From the NCBI RefSeq assembly GCF_016100975.1, contig NZ_JACFRN010000003.1:186001-250000 (forward strand): 64,000 nucleotides of DNA, written 5' to 3'. The stretch is from Lactobacillus sp. W8174. Its GTDB lineage: Bacteria > Bacillota > Bacilli > Lactobacillales > Lactobacillaceae. The notes beneath the pieces are model-generated. The model ran no database searches. It was not told where the DNA came from and was given only the letters and a program-made list of their open reading frames with translations. Made by a program: the position numbers and the translations under genes. Shown piece by piece: positions 43,789 through 50,706 of the stretch; position 1 is the stretch's first letter; every line of letters starts with the position of its first letter.

Positions 43789-43819
43789 AAAAAATATCCA
43801 CTTATTTCTAAGTGGATAT
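43789..43819 (-). terminator. Attenuator terminator (segments 5:6) before copy 1 lipoprotein gene
   Basis: On the minus strand ATATCCACTTA-GAAA-TAAGTGGATAT forms a perfect 11-bp stem followed by a T run, 30 bases before the lipoprotein ATG. Its left arm can instead pair with the upstream segment TTCTAAGTGG (antiterminator). Confidence 0.9.
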
Positions 43820-43975
43820 ACAAGAATTATTAGTAATAATCATTTGTGATTAGCCACTTAGAAGCCATGTGGCTAACCGCAATTAAAGGACTTTAGCCAT
43901 CATAGATAAATTCAAAACTTGAGTCTGGTTTGAATTCATCTAGATGAACCCAAACCTTATCTAAAATAGCTAAAG
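43794..43975 (-). promoter_or_regulatory. Six-segment attenuator, copy 1
   Basis: Segments in transcript order by plus-strand position: 1 = 43957-43975 (last codons of leader peptide), 2 = 43891-43909, 3 = 43864-43878, 4 = 43848-43863, 5 = 43809-43819, 6 = 43794-43804. Possible helices: 1:2 (16 of 19 Watson-Crick plus 2 wobble), 2:3 (10 bp with one bulge), 3:4 (10 bp), 4:5 (10 bp), 5:6 (11 bp, terminator). A ribosome stalled over segment 1 would favour 2:3 and 4:5 (read-through). Free RNA favours 1:2, 3:4, 5:6 (termination). Confidence 0.75.
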
Positions 43976-44022
43976 TAATAACGGTTATTCAGTTGTGAGA
44001 CTCGTATTAGATTACATTTCAT
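43957..44022 (-). CDS. Tyr/Phe-rich leader peptide, copy 1
   Basis: A 21-codon frame begins with ATG at 44022, has GGAGGT eight bases upstream and ends in QLNNRYYFSYFR before TAA. Three Tyr and two Phe lie among the last seven residues. The second leader (45392-45457) has the same length and the same QLNNRYYxSYxR end although its N-terminal half differs. This pattern (conserved aromatic end, variable start, strong Shine-Dalgarno, overlap with attenuator segment 1) indicates a regulatory leader peptide that senses charged tRNA-Tyr or acts as an arrest peptide. Confidence 0.78.
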   Translation of the reverse strand: MKCNLIRVSQLNNRYYFSYFR

Positions 44023-44051
44023 AAAACTTTACCTCCAACCTTAATGAGAAG

Positions 44052-44080
44052 ATTATAAAAAACAAAGAAGAAAAAGTCAA
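44052..44080 (-). promoter_or_regulatory. Consensus promoter of copy 1 leader and ABC operon
   Basis: Read on the minus strand: TTGACT, 17-base spacer, TATAAT, 30 bases before the leader-peptide ATG. The same hexamers and spacer occur in copy 2. Confidence 0.88.
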
Positions 44081-44143
44081 GAAATAATAAATTTAGCTTG
44101 TAAAAATAATAATATTTATGACCACTTAAAGCAAAAGCTAAAT

Positions 44144-44219
44144 AAAAAGGTCACCTGTTTGAAATAAGCAGAAAAGCTTTTCGCTTTTGCTATTTATTTC
44201 ACTGTTCAGTGGCCTTTTT
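44144..44219 (-). terminator. Long hairpin terminator after orphan lipoprotein gene
   Basis: AAAAAGGCCAC and GTGACCTTTTT form the base of a long imperfect hairpin whose tip contains GCGAAAAGC (minus strand), 14 bases after the copy 2 stop. It separates the orphan gene from the copy 1 promoter. Confidence 0.8.
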
Positions 44220-44233
44220 ATACCAACTTAAAA

Positions 44234-45202
44234 TTATTTAGGTGCTTTGATTGATTTAGGATCAATTCCCAGTGCTTTTGCCATGCTCTTATTAACAACT
44301 AATTTCATATCATGTGCTCTTTCAACCGGCATGTTAGCTGGCTTAGCTTTTCCAGATAAGATTTTTGCAGCCATTTTGCCAGTTTGTTCTCCTAATAGTT
44401 CGTAATCAATTCCGATTGAGGCCAAACCACCTGTTCTAACTTGATCAACGGAACTTGCTACCAGGGGAACTTTCTTTTCTTTGACTACTTTTCCAACTAC
44501 AGAAGCAGCTGAATCGAAAGTATTATCGGTAGGAACGAAAATACCGTCAACTTTAGACGCAAGCGTTTCAGTTACTTGCTGGACATCGTTAGTCGTATTT
44601 GCCGTTTTAATTAAAACTTTCACTCCTGCTTTTTTCAGTGCAGCTGTAGCTAAATCGGCCTGTATTTTAGAGTTCGATTCACCAGCGTTGTACATGATAC
44701 CGATAGTTTTAGCTTTCGGAACAATTGACAGGAGCAGTTTGATCTGGCGTTTAATTGAAACCATATCTGTTGTTCCCGTAATGTTTCTGCCAGGTTTAGC
44801 ATCTGAATCAACTAACTTAGCCGCTTTCAAGTCAGTTACAGCAGTAACAACAGTTGGTATTTTTTGGGTCGCATTAGCAACGCTCTGTGCAGCCGGAGTG
44901 GCAATGCCCAAAATCAAATCTGATTTTTCATTAACCAGTTTTTCACTCATACTTTTCAGATTGTCTTGATTGTTTTGCGCATTCTGGTAGTCAATTTTAA
45001 GATTTTTACCCTCAACAAAACCACTTTCTTTTAGTCCCTTTTTAAAGCCTTTGTACGCCTTATCTAAAGAAGGGTGCTGCACTACTTGTAAGACACCAAC
45101 ATGTTTAACCTCAGGCGCCTTGCCAGCTTTTTTGCTGCTGCAGCCTCCCAATGCCATTAATCCGACAATACTAATTCCTGTGATCAATTTCTTAAAATGC
45201 AT
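44234..45202 (-). CDS. Orphan substrate-binding lipoprotein (TrpX-like), copy 2
   Basis: 322 residues starting MHFKKLITGISIVGLMALGGC, a lipoprotein signal with lipobox ALGGC. The mature sequence is highly similar to copy 1 throughout (LQVVQHPSLDKAYKGFKKGL, ILGIATPAAQSVANATQ, NITGTTDMVSIKRQIKLLL, VPTDNTFDSAASV). It has no permease or ATPase of its own and a terminator closes the transcript, so it probably feeds the importer encoded downstream. GGAGG lies seven bases before the ATG. A gene duplication that included the leader explains the arrangement. Confidence 0.92.
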   Translation of the reverse strand: MHFKKLITGISIVGLMALGGCSSKKAGKAPEVKHVGVLQVVQHPSLDKAYKGFKKGLKESGFVEGKNLKIDYQNAQNNQDNLKSMSEKLVNEKSDLILGIATPAAQSVANATQKIPTVVTAVTDLKAAKLVDSDAKPGRNITGTTDMVSIKRQIKLLLSIVPKAKTIGIMYNAGESNSKIQADLATAALKKAGVKVLIKTANTTNDVQQVTETLASKVDGIFVPTDNTFDSAASVVGKVVKEKKVPLVASSVDQVRTGGLASIGIDYELLGEQTGKMAAKILSGKAKPANMPVERAHDMKLVVNKSMAKALGIDPKSIKAPK

Positions 45203-45216
45203 TTTTCTGCCTCCAT

Positions 45217-45246
45217 AAAAAATACCCACTTACTTCTAAGCGGGTA
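45217..45246 (-). terminator. Attenuator terminator (segments 5:6) before copy 2 lipoprotein gene
   Basis: On the minus strand TACCCGCTTA-GAAG-TAAGTGGGTA (one G-T pair) followed by six T, directly before the GGAGG of the gene. Confidence 0.9.
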
Positions 45247-45410
45247 CACAAAAATTTTCATTGCCAAAAACGATTGAATGTGGTCAGCCACTTAGAAAGC
45301 TATGTGGCTAACCAAACTAAAAGAGCCTTAGCCATCATAGATAAATTCAAACTTGTGTTTAGTTTGAATTCACCTAGATGAACCCAAACTCTTATCTATA
45401 GTAGCTAAGA
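45223..45410 (-). promoter_or_regulatory. Six-segment attenuator, copy 2
   Basis: Segments by plus-strand position: 1 = 45392-45410, 2 = 45327-45344, 3 = 45299-45313, 4 = 45282-45298, 5 = 45237-45246, 6 = 45223-45232. Helices 1:2 (15 of 18 plus 2 wobble), 2:3 (12 bp, one bulged A), 3:4 (10 bp, one wobble), 4:5 (10 bp, one wobble), 5:6 (terminator). All five alternatives of copy 1 are preserved despite base changes in the arms, including paired changes in the terminator (ATATCC/GGATAT versus TACCC/GGGTA). Confidence 0.77.
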
Positions 45411-45457
45411 TAATAACGATTATTCAGTTGATTTTCTTTTTGACTAAACTCAATCAT
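45392..45457 (-). CDS. Tyr-rich leader peptide, copy 2
   Basis: 21 codons from ATG at 45457, with GGAGGT seven bases upstream, ending QLNNRYYLSYYR before TAA. Four of the last seven residues are Tyr, using both TAT and TAC. Compared with copy 1 the two Phe become Leu and Tyr, which favours Tyr rather than Phe as the sensed residue. The stop codon lies inside attenuator segment 1. Confidence 0.78.
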   Translation of the reverse strand: MIEFSQKENQLNNRYYLSYYR

Positions 45458-45485
45458 TATCCTTACCTCCAACTTCGATAATCGA

Positions 45486-45514
45486 ATTATAAAAAAATAA
45501 GAAATTAAAGTCAA
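45486..45514 (-). promoter_or_regulatory. Consensus promoter of copy 2 leader and orphan lipoprotein gene
   Basis: Minus strand: TTGACT, 17-base spacer, TATAAT, 29 bases before the leader-peptide ATG. Confidence 0.88.
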
Positions 45515-45569
45515 GGCTTAATTTAATTTTATTGTTAGTGATAATTCGGTAAAGTAGGTAAAAAGTGTG

Positions 45570-46523
45570 TTAATCAGTAATTCGTTCAATTTTAATAGTC
45601 TTGATAACTTCGAGAACTTTGCTGAGCTGAACAAAACCAGTTTTGGTTTCCATTGCGTTAGCAGTTCCAGATGCAATTGCCCACTTAATGGCTTCTTCAA
45701 AATCATAGTTTTTGCCTAAGGCATATAAAAGGCCACCAACAAGTGAATCTCCTGACCCTTCTGTGTTAACTACTTTTACTGGTTTTAATTTAATACTATA
45801 AAAATCGTGTTCATGCTTAAAAAGTGCTCCCTTTTCTCCTAAAGAAACAATTATATTTGGGATTTTTATCAGTTTGCTTGTTAATATCTCTTTTTTAAGT
45901 ATGCTGTAGTCTTTAGTAACAGGAAAAGCTAATAATTCTGCAACTTCAGTTTCGTTGGGCTTTATGAAATCTGGTAAGTTGTCGCTGTTTAAAACTTCAG
46001 CTAGAGAATTGCCAGAAGTATCCAGCACAATTTTAACGTCTGGGTTAAGATCACGAATTTTGGCGATTATTTGGGGATAAAAATTATGAATCTCACTAGG
46101 AGGGAGACTACCATTTAGAGAAATTGCCGCAACTTTATTTTTAGTAATTAATTGTTCTATAGTTTCTAGCAACTGGTTGAAATATTGTAGTGGAATATGG
46201 TCTCCATATTCATTTATTTCTGTTTTTTCCCCGTTATTTTGAATTATAGTGTAACAATTTCTTGTATTACCGTTAGTTTCAATAAAGTTACATTTATACT
46301 GGTCATTTTTAGCTTGTTCTAAAATATATTTGCCATTTGAACCAGCCAAAAATCCTGTAGCTACTGTTTTGGCTCCAAGGTTGGCAGAGACTCTGGCAGC
46401 ATTTATGCCTTTGCCGCCAACCATTTTTTTGATCAACTGAACTCTATTTAACTGTCCTACTTTGAGTTTCTTTAACTCGTATAAACGATCTACTGAAGGA
46501 TTGACTGTAACTGTAATTTCCAT
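45570..46523 (-). CDS. PfkB-family sugar-phosphate kinase (FruK/LacC-like)
   Basis: 317 residues: MEITVTVNPSVDRLYEL (1-phosphofructokinase/tagatose-6-phosphate kinase N-terminus), KMVGGKGINAARV (substrate loop), PNETEVAELL and the anion hole NTEGSGDSLVGGLLYAL with catalytic Asp. Phosphorylates a ketohexose phosphate, giving a bisphosphate for aldol cleavage. It lies 20 bases downstream of a DeoR gene and divergent from PTS operon 3 with its aldolase, so it probably works with that system. Confidence 0.9.
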   Translation of the reverse strand: MEITVTVNPSVDRLYELKKLKVGQLNRVQLIKKMVGGKGINAARVSANLGAKTVATGFLAGSNGKYILEQAKNDQYKCNFIETNGNTRNCYTIIQNNGEKTEINEYGDHIPLQYFNQLLETIEQLITKNKVAAISLNGSLPPSEIHNFYPQIIAKIRDLNPDVKIVLDTSGNSLAEVLNSDNLPDFIKPNETEVAELLAFPVTKDYSILKKEILTSKLIKIPNIIVSLGEKGALFKHEHDFYSIKLKPVKVVNTEGSGDSLVGGLLYALGKNYDFEEAIKWAIASGTANAMETKTGFVQLSKVLEVIKTIKIERITD

Positions 46524-46543
46524 TTTTATTCCTAATCTATAAG

Positions 46544-47317
46544 TTAATGAATGATTTTGATATATTTTGAGTATTTTTTAACATCATCAGGAGAAACTCT
46601 TGGATCCGTCACCAGAAGATCAAATTTATCGAGATCACGAAACGTGATGATATCAGAATGATTCAGTTTGGTATGATCCGCCACTATGAAAGACTTTTTT
46701 GCATGAGCAATTGCTATGTTTTGAATATTTCCTTCAGGTATTGTACTAGTAGTTACACTATTCTCACTGATTCCGTTAGTTGAACACAATGCATAGTCAA
46801 AATTCAGGCCCTCAAAGATATTTTCAGCTTTTTCACCTAAAAATTCTTCAGTGTTCCTATGCAGTTCTCCACCTGTCAAAAATAAGCGACATTTACTTTT
46901 ATTAATTTCGTTAAATGCAGGTAAACTATTGGTTACAAAAGTAAGATTTTTCGAAAGTAATAAAGGAACAGACATCAATAAAGTTGTACCAGCCCCTAAA
47001 AAAATTGTTGAATTATTAGTTATTTGCTTTGCTAATAATTTGGCAATCTCTTTTTTTTCGGAAATATTTTTTTGTAATTTTTCATTTGTTGTTGACTCGG
47101 TTTGATAGTTACTCTGAGCGCCGCCATAAATTCTCGTAATTTTTCCTTGCTCTTCTAGACGCTTTAGGTCACGTCTTACAGTCATAGAAGAAACATTTAA
47201 ATTTTTAGCAATGTCTACTGTCGTCATAAAACCAGTTTTACGTAACAGAATGTTTATCTCTGTTAACCTTTTTTCTTGTAAACTCAAATAATCACTTCTT
47301 TTTACCGATTTTATCAT
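46544..47317 (-). CDS. DeoR-family regulator of PTS operon 3
   Basis: About 257 residues: helix-turn-helix TVDIAKNLNVSSMTVRRDLKRL after EKRLTEINILLRKTGFM, RIYGGAQ hinge, and a sugar-phosphate sensor domain (TIFLGAGTTLL, FIVADHTKLNHSD). Divergent from PTS operon 3 and co-directional with the PfkB kinase. The ATG at 47317 gives an N-terminus about 12 residues longer than usual; a TTG (LSLQEKRLTE) with an AGAAGTGA-like site nearby is an alternative start. Confidence 0.87.
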   Translation of the reverse strand: MIKSVKRSDYLSLQEKRLTEINILLRKTGFMTTVDIAKNLNVSSMTVRRDLKRLEEQGKITRIYGGAQSNYQTESTTNEKLQKNISEKKEIAKLLAKQITNNSTIFLGAGTTLLMSVPLLLSKNLTFVTNSLPAFNEINKSKCRLFLTGGELHRNTEEFLGEKAENIFEGLNFDYALCSTNGISENSVTTSTIPEGNIQNIAIAHAKKSFIVADHTKLNHSDIITFRDLDKFDLLVTDPRVSPDDVKKYSKYIKIIH

Positions 47318-47362
47318 GACTTTAGTAGTATATCAAACATTTTATAACATATAAAGTTCAAG

Positions 47363-47380
47363 TTTGTTAATCTTTGTTAA
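47363..47380. promoter_or_regulatory. Direct-repeat operator candidate for DeoR regulator
   Basis: TTTGTTAA occurs twice, one helical turn apart (47363 and 47373), just upstream of the operon 3 -35 box and between the two divergent genes. DeoR-family regulators often bind such repeats. Confidence 0.5.
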
Positions 47381-47387
47381 ATTAAGG

Positions 47388-47416
47388 TTGACATTGTTCA
47401 AACTTAGTATTATATT
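47388..47416 (+). promoter_or_regulatory. Promoter of PTS operon 3
   Basis: TTGACA, 17-base spacer, TATATT. Confidence 0.82.
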
Positions 47417-47449
47417 GAAAACGTATTCAAAGTGAAAGGAGGTCTTGTA

Positions 47450-47908
47450 GTGTTTTATCAAAAATTAATTGATTTAAATATTTCAGTTGAAACAGAAGAA
47501 CAACTTTTTGATTTAGTTGGTTCTCGTGCAATTAAACTTGATTTCGCCAGAATTGGATATATATCAAATTTGGAAAAGAGGGAGCTTTCATATCCAACTG
47601 GACTTAAATTTCCACAGATTTCATTAGCCTTACCACATGTTGATCCCCAATATGTTGAAAACCCATTTATTTATATTGGTCGTACCATTAAACCATTAAA
47701 ACTTAAACAAATGGGAGATGATGCAGACATGGAAGCTAAAGATTTCTTATTCTTAGGCCTTAAAAACGGGTCAAAACAACCTGAACTGTTAGCTCAAATA
47801 ATATCTGCATTCCAAGATAAGGATTTTGTTAAACATTACATGGAAACAGAAAACACTATAGATATGCTTCAAATTGTCAAAAATAAGTTTAAAGAGGTAA
47901 TAAAATGA
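47450..47908 (+). CDS. PTS IIA component, galactitol type (system 3)
   Basis: 152 residues of the EIIA_2 fold; KRELSYPTGLKFPQISLALPHVD carries phosphohistidine H63 (LALPHV replaces the usual VAIPH). GTG start at 47450 with AAAGGAGGT six bases upstream. Overlaps the IIB gene by four bases (ATGA). First gene of PTS operon 3. Confidence 0.92.
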   Translation: MFYQKLIDLNISVETEEQLFDLVGSRAIKLDFARIGYISNLEKRELSYPTGLKFPQISLALPHVDPQYVENPFIYIGRTIKPLKLKQMGDDADMEAKDFLFLGLKNGSKQPELLAQIISAFQDKDFVKHYMETENTIDMLQIVKNKFKEVIK

Positions 47909-48225
47909 AAACAATTTTGGTTTGTTGTGGAACGGGTGTTGCCACCAGTCCCCAAGTAGCGAATAAAATTAATGATTATTTAGCAGAAAATGGTTTAGAT
48001 CAATTGGCAAAGGCAACACCTGAGCCGATTGGTGAGGCCAAAACAACAATTGAAAATGACAGTAGTGTCATTGTTTATGTTGGTATAGCACAAGCTGATG
48101 CTGAACTGCAGGAAGTGCTTGATGCTAATAATGTTGTAGGAATGGTGGGCTTGCCCTGGTTAACTGGAATGGGGCAGGAAGAAGCCAATCAAAAAGTGGC
48201 GGATATTGTCAAACAGGCAGAATAA
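47905..48225 (+). CDS. PTS galactitol-type IIB component (system 3)
   Basis: 106 residues with LVCCGTGVATSPQVANKIND, the phosphocysteine P-loop closest to the classic GatB motif (CGTGVATS) among the three IIBs of this window. Passes phosphate from the IIA to the incoming sugar. Confidence 0.93.
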   Translation: MKTILVCCGTGVATSPQVANKINDYLAENGLDQLAKATPEPIGEAKTTIENDSSVIVYVGIAQADAELQEVLDANNVVGMVGLPWLTGMGQEEANQKVADIVKQAE

Positions 48226-48247
48226 TCCATAAATAGAGGTGAGTTAA

Positions 48248-49600
48248 ATGGATTGGAACGGTATAGTTCAAGGAATTTTGGGAGTTGGTGCTCAGGTTTT
48301 GATTCCAATTTTAATTATAATTTTGGGATTAATCTTTGGGATGAAGCCATCTAAAGCAATACTTTCAGGTCTTTATTTAGGTACCGGATTTATTGGAATG
48401 TCAATGGCCATAAATCAGTTGACTGAAACTGTTAGTCCAGCGGCTAAAGCATTGGCTAAATATACTGGTATTAATCTGCCAGCAGTTGACTTTGGCTGGA
48501 CTGGCGCTGCAGCTATTACCTGGAGTTGGACATTAGCTTTTCTGTTTTTTGCAGTAGAAATTGTAGTTAATCTGGTCATGCTATTGGCTAAAATGACAGA
48601 TACAATGAATGCAGATATGTGGAATGTATGGGGTATCGCCCTAACTGGCTATATGGTTTATCAAATTTCTGGCAGTTTAATCTGGGGTTTCATCTGTGGT
48701 GCTATCCAAGTTGTAATTTGTTTGAAATTAGGTGATATGTGGAGTAAAGAAATTGCCAATATGCTTGGCTATGAGGGTGTTACTGTAACCCACATTGAAG
48801 CGTTTACGGCAATTATTATGTCTCCTATTAATAAATTAATGGATTATATCCCGATTTTTAATCGTGAGTGGGATGCTTCTTCATTAAAACGTAAAATTGG
48901 TGTATTTAGTGAACCGGTGACAATGGGAGCAATTATTGGATTAGTTCTCGCATTAGCTGGTCGTTACAGCATAGGTGACGCACTCAATCTTTCCGTAACT
49001 GTAGGTGCTGTTATGGCTATTTTCCCAGTTATGGCAAAATTTTTCATGGATGCCTTAACTCCATTTGGTTCTACTATGAGTGACTTTATGAAAAAGCACG
49101 TTAAAGGTAGAACATTCTCAATCGGACTAGATTGGCCTATTTTAGGACAGAGTACTGAATTGTGGGTAACTATGGTTTTGATGATCCCAGTATCAATTGT
49201 TTATGCAGCCATTTTACCTGGTAATACTATTCTCCCAATTGCAGGTGTCATCAATTACTGTATAGGTGTAGGTGGATTGCTTCTCACTGGTGGCAATCTT
49301 TTGAGAATGCTTGTTTTAGGTGTAATCTATGAACCTGTTTTTCTCTACGGTGCTTCATACTTTGCTAATATCTTTACAAAATTAGCCAAATCCAGCACTT
49401 CTATTAAAGTACCTGCAGGATCACAAGTATCATGGAGTTCAATTGAAGCTCCAGAATTAAGATTTGTCATGGCATGGGCAGGAAAAGGTAATATTTGGGC
49501 AATTATCGGCTTAGTTGCACTTCTTGCTCTTTTCTGGTTATTGTATCGTTCATTTAAGAAAGATCCAATTCCAGCCTTGAAATACAGCAAATTAAAGTAG
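48248..49600 (+). CDS. PTS galactitol-type IIC component (system 3)
   Basis: 450 residues, EIIC-GAT: QVLIPILIIILGLIFGMKPSKAI, GVFSEPVTMGAIIGLVLAL (in place of FGDP of system 1) and LDWPILGQSTELWVTMVLMIP. Imports an unidentified sugar or alditol. It shares PIIIIILGL.GMKPSKA-like N-terminus with system 2 and is the most distant from system 1. GAGGTGAG precedes the ATG. Confidence 0.92.
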   Translation: MDWNGIVQGILGVGAQVLIPILIIILGLIFGMKPSKAILSGLYLGTGFIGMSMAINQLTETVSPAAKALAKYTGINLPAVDFGWTGAAAITWSWTLAFLFFAVEIVVNLVMLLAKMTDTMNADMWNVWGIALTGYMVYQISGSLIWGFICGAIQVVICLKLGDMWSKEIANMLGYEGVTVTHIEAFTAIIMSPINKLMDYIPIFNREWDASSLKRKIGVFSEPVTMGAIIGLVLALAGRYSIGDALNLSVTVGAVMAIFPVMAKFFMDALTPFGSTMSDFMKKHVKGRTFSIGLDWPILGQSTELWVTMVLMIPVSIVYAAILPGNTILPIAGVINYCIGVGGLLLTGGNLLRMLVLGVIYEPVFLYGASYFANIFTKLAKSSTSIKVPAGSQVSWSSIEAPELRFVMAWAGKGNIWAIIGLVALLALFWLLYRSFKKDPIPALKYSKLK

Positions 49601-49609
49601 GACTGAATA

Positions 49610-49822
49610 ATGGATAAATTAATGAACAAAAAAGTCTTTTGGACTTGTTTAAGTTTTTTGACATTTGGTTTATTCAGTTATGCAATTATTTCTAAAACTT
49701 ATTGGATAAATGTCTTCGTTATTATTTTAGGATTACTAATTAATAAGAAGGGAAGTGATACCCTTTTTACCAAAAAAAGTATGTCCACTAAAAATAAAAT
49801 GAGGAGGAAAAATAATTTATGA
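49610..49822 (+). CDS. Small two-helix membrane protein, function unknown
   Basis: 70 residues: two hydrophobic segments (about 8-28 and 30-45) and a basic tail (KKSMSTKNKMRRKNNL). Not recognised. It fits tightly between the IIC gene (9 bases) and the aldolase gene (4-base overlap), so it is very likely translated as part of the operon. It could assist the IIC in the membrane; that is speculation. Confidence 0.6.
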   Translation: MDKLMNKKVFWTCLSFLTFGLFSYAIISKTYWINVFVIILGLLINKKGSDTLFTKKSMSTKNKMRRKNNL

Positions 49823-50589
49823 AATATCCTGCAGGAAGAATTCCATTTGAATATGAACGGAATGATTTAGCAAAAGTTGTCCGTGAAGTAATGGAACGCA
49901 GAGACACTAACATTGTTGGTGGCAATATCAGCATTAAGGTTCAAGACGAAACTGGAAAATTCTTTTATGTGATGACACCAACGATGATGTCAGAAGCTTA
50001 TATGGGTTACTTGAATGCAGATCAGATCCTTGTCATTGAGCCTCATACACGCAAAGTGATTTCTGGCACTGGTAAAGTTACCAGAGAAATTAATATGCAT
50101 GAAGCAATATATGATGCCAATCCTGAAATTAAGTGTGTTTTTCACTCACATGCCGATCAATGTATGTTCTGGGGTACTAGTGGCTTAAATATGCCAAATG
50201 TAACCGAAGCAACTCAGAAGTTAAAAGAAATTCGCACTTTAAATTGGCATCCAATGTGTACTGAAGAACTGGCAGAATATGTTTCCGCTGAAATAAAGAA
50301 ATTAGGTGCTAAAGCTTTAAGAAATGGATTCATTTTAAATTCTCACGGTACTTTATTTACCTCCGGTGGTAAGGACATGGATCCATTGACTGCTCTGCAT
50401 AAATCTTTAGCAGATGTTGATATTACCGAATATAATGCTAAAGTTGCTTATAAGCAGACTGTTTTCCAACAAATAGGTGTGCTAGACGGTTATTACTCAG
50501 AAGGAACCAAAATTGGGACTTGGGAAGATGTTAAAGCTGGTAAAGCCCTCTATAATAAAAAAACAGCGCAAAATAAAAAGGGTGACTAA
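49819..50589 (+). CDS. Class II aldolase/adducin family protein (fuculose-phosphate aldolase-like)
   Basis: 256 residues of the AraD/FucA zinc aldolase family: NIVGGNISIKV (phosphate loop), HEAIYDANPEIKCVFHSHAD (catalytic Glu region and two zinc His) and LNSHGTLF (third zinc His). It should cleave a ketose 1-phosphate or similar to dihydroxyacetone phosphate and an aldehyde. It ends PTS operon 3. Together with the divergent PfkB kinase it gives a possible route: PTS import, ketose phosphate, optional second phosphorylation, aldol cleavage. GAGGAGG lies before the ATG. Confidence 0.88.
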   Translation: MKYPAGRIPFEYERNDLAKVVREVMERRDTNIVGGNISIKVQDETGKFFYVMTPTMMSEAYMGYLNADQILVIEPHTRKVISGTGKVTREINMHEAIYDANPEIKCVFHSHADQCMFWGTSGLNMPNVTEATQKLKEIRTLNWHPMCTEELAEYVSAEIKKLGAKALRNGFILNSHGTLFTSGGKDMDPLTALHKSLADVDITEYNAKVAYKQTVFQQIGVLDGYYSEGTKIGTWEDVKAGKALYNKKTAQNKKGD

Positions 50590-50680
50590 ATAAATAGTAC
50601 CCTTCTTACAAAGTTTGACCACTTTGACAATATAATACTTTTGCGTTGAATGCAACTATTATTCAAGATTTTTGTGTAAG

Positions 50681-50706
50681 CCTGATCATTTTGATCAGGT
50701 TTTTTG
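50681..50706 (+). terminator. Intrinsic terminator after PTS operon 3
   Basis: CCTGATCA pairs perfectly with TGATCAGG around TTT, then six T. The remaining 160 bases to rpoN hold only an AT-rich promoter-like TATAAT near 50822. Confidence 0.9.

Noticed and set aside
43789-43801. Upstream ATG at 43801 as start of lipoprotein copy 1
   Set aside because: It would put 14 residues ahead of the lipoprotein signal and lies inside the terminator stem; GGAGG points to 43759. The same holds for 45229 in copy 2.
43760-44050. T-box riboswitch for the ABC importer
   Set aside because: The minus-strand leader has no TGGNACC antiterminator bulge and no specifier-loop architecture. The leader-peptide attenuator explains the conserved structure better.
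44481-44969. 162-codon plus-strand frame
   Set aside because: Lies fully antisense to the orphan lipoprotein gene and mirrors its codon pattern. A similar antisense frame occurs over copy 1 (43230-43544).
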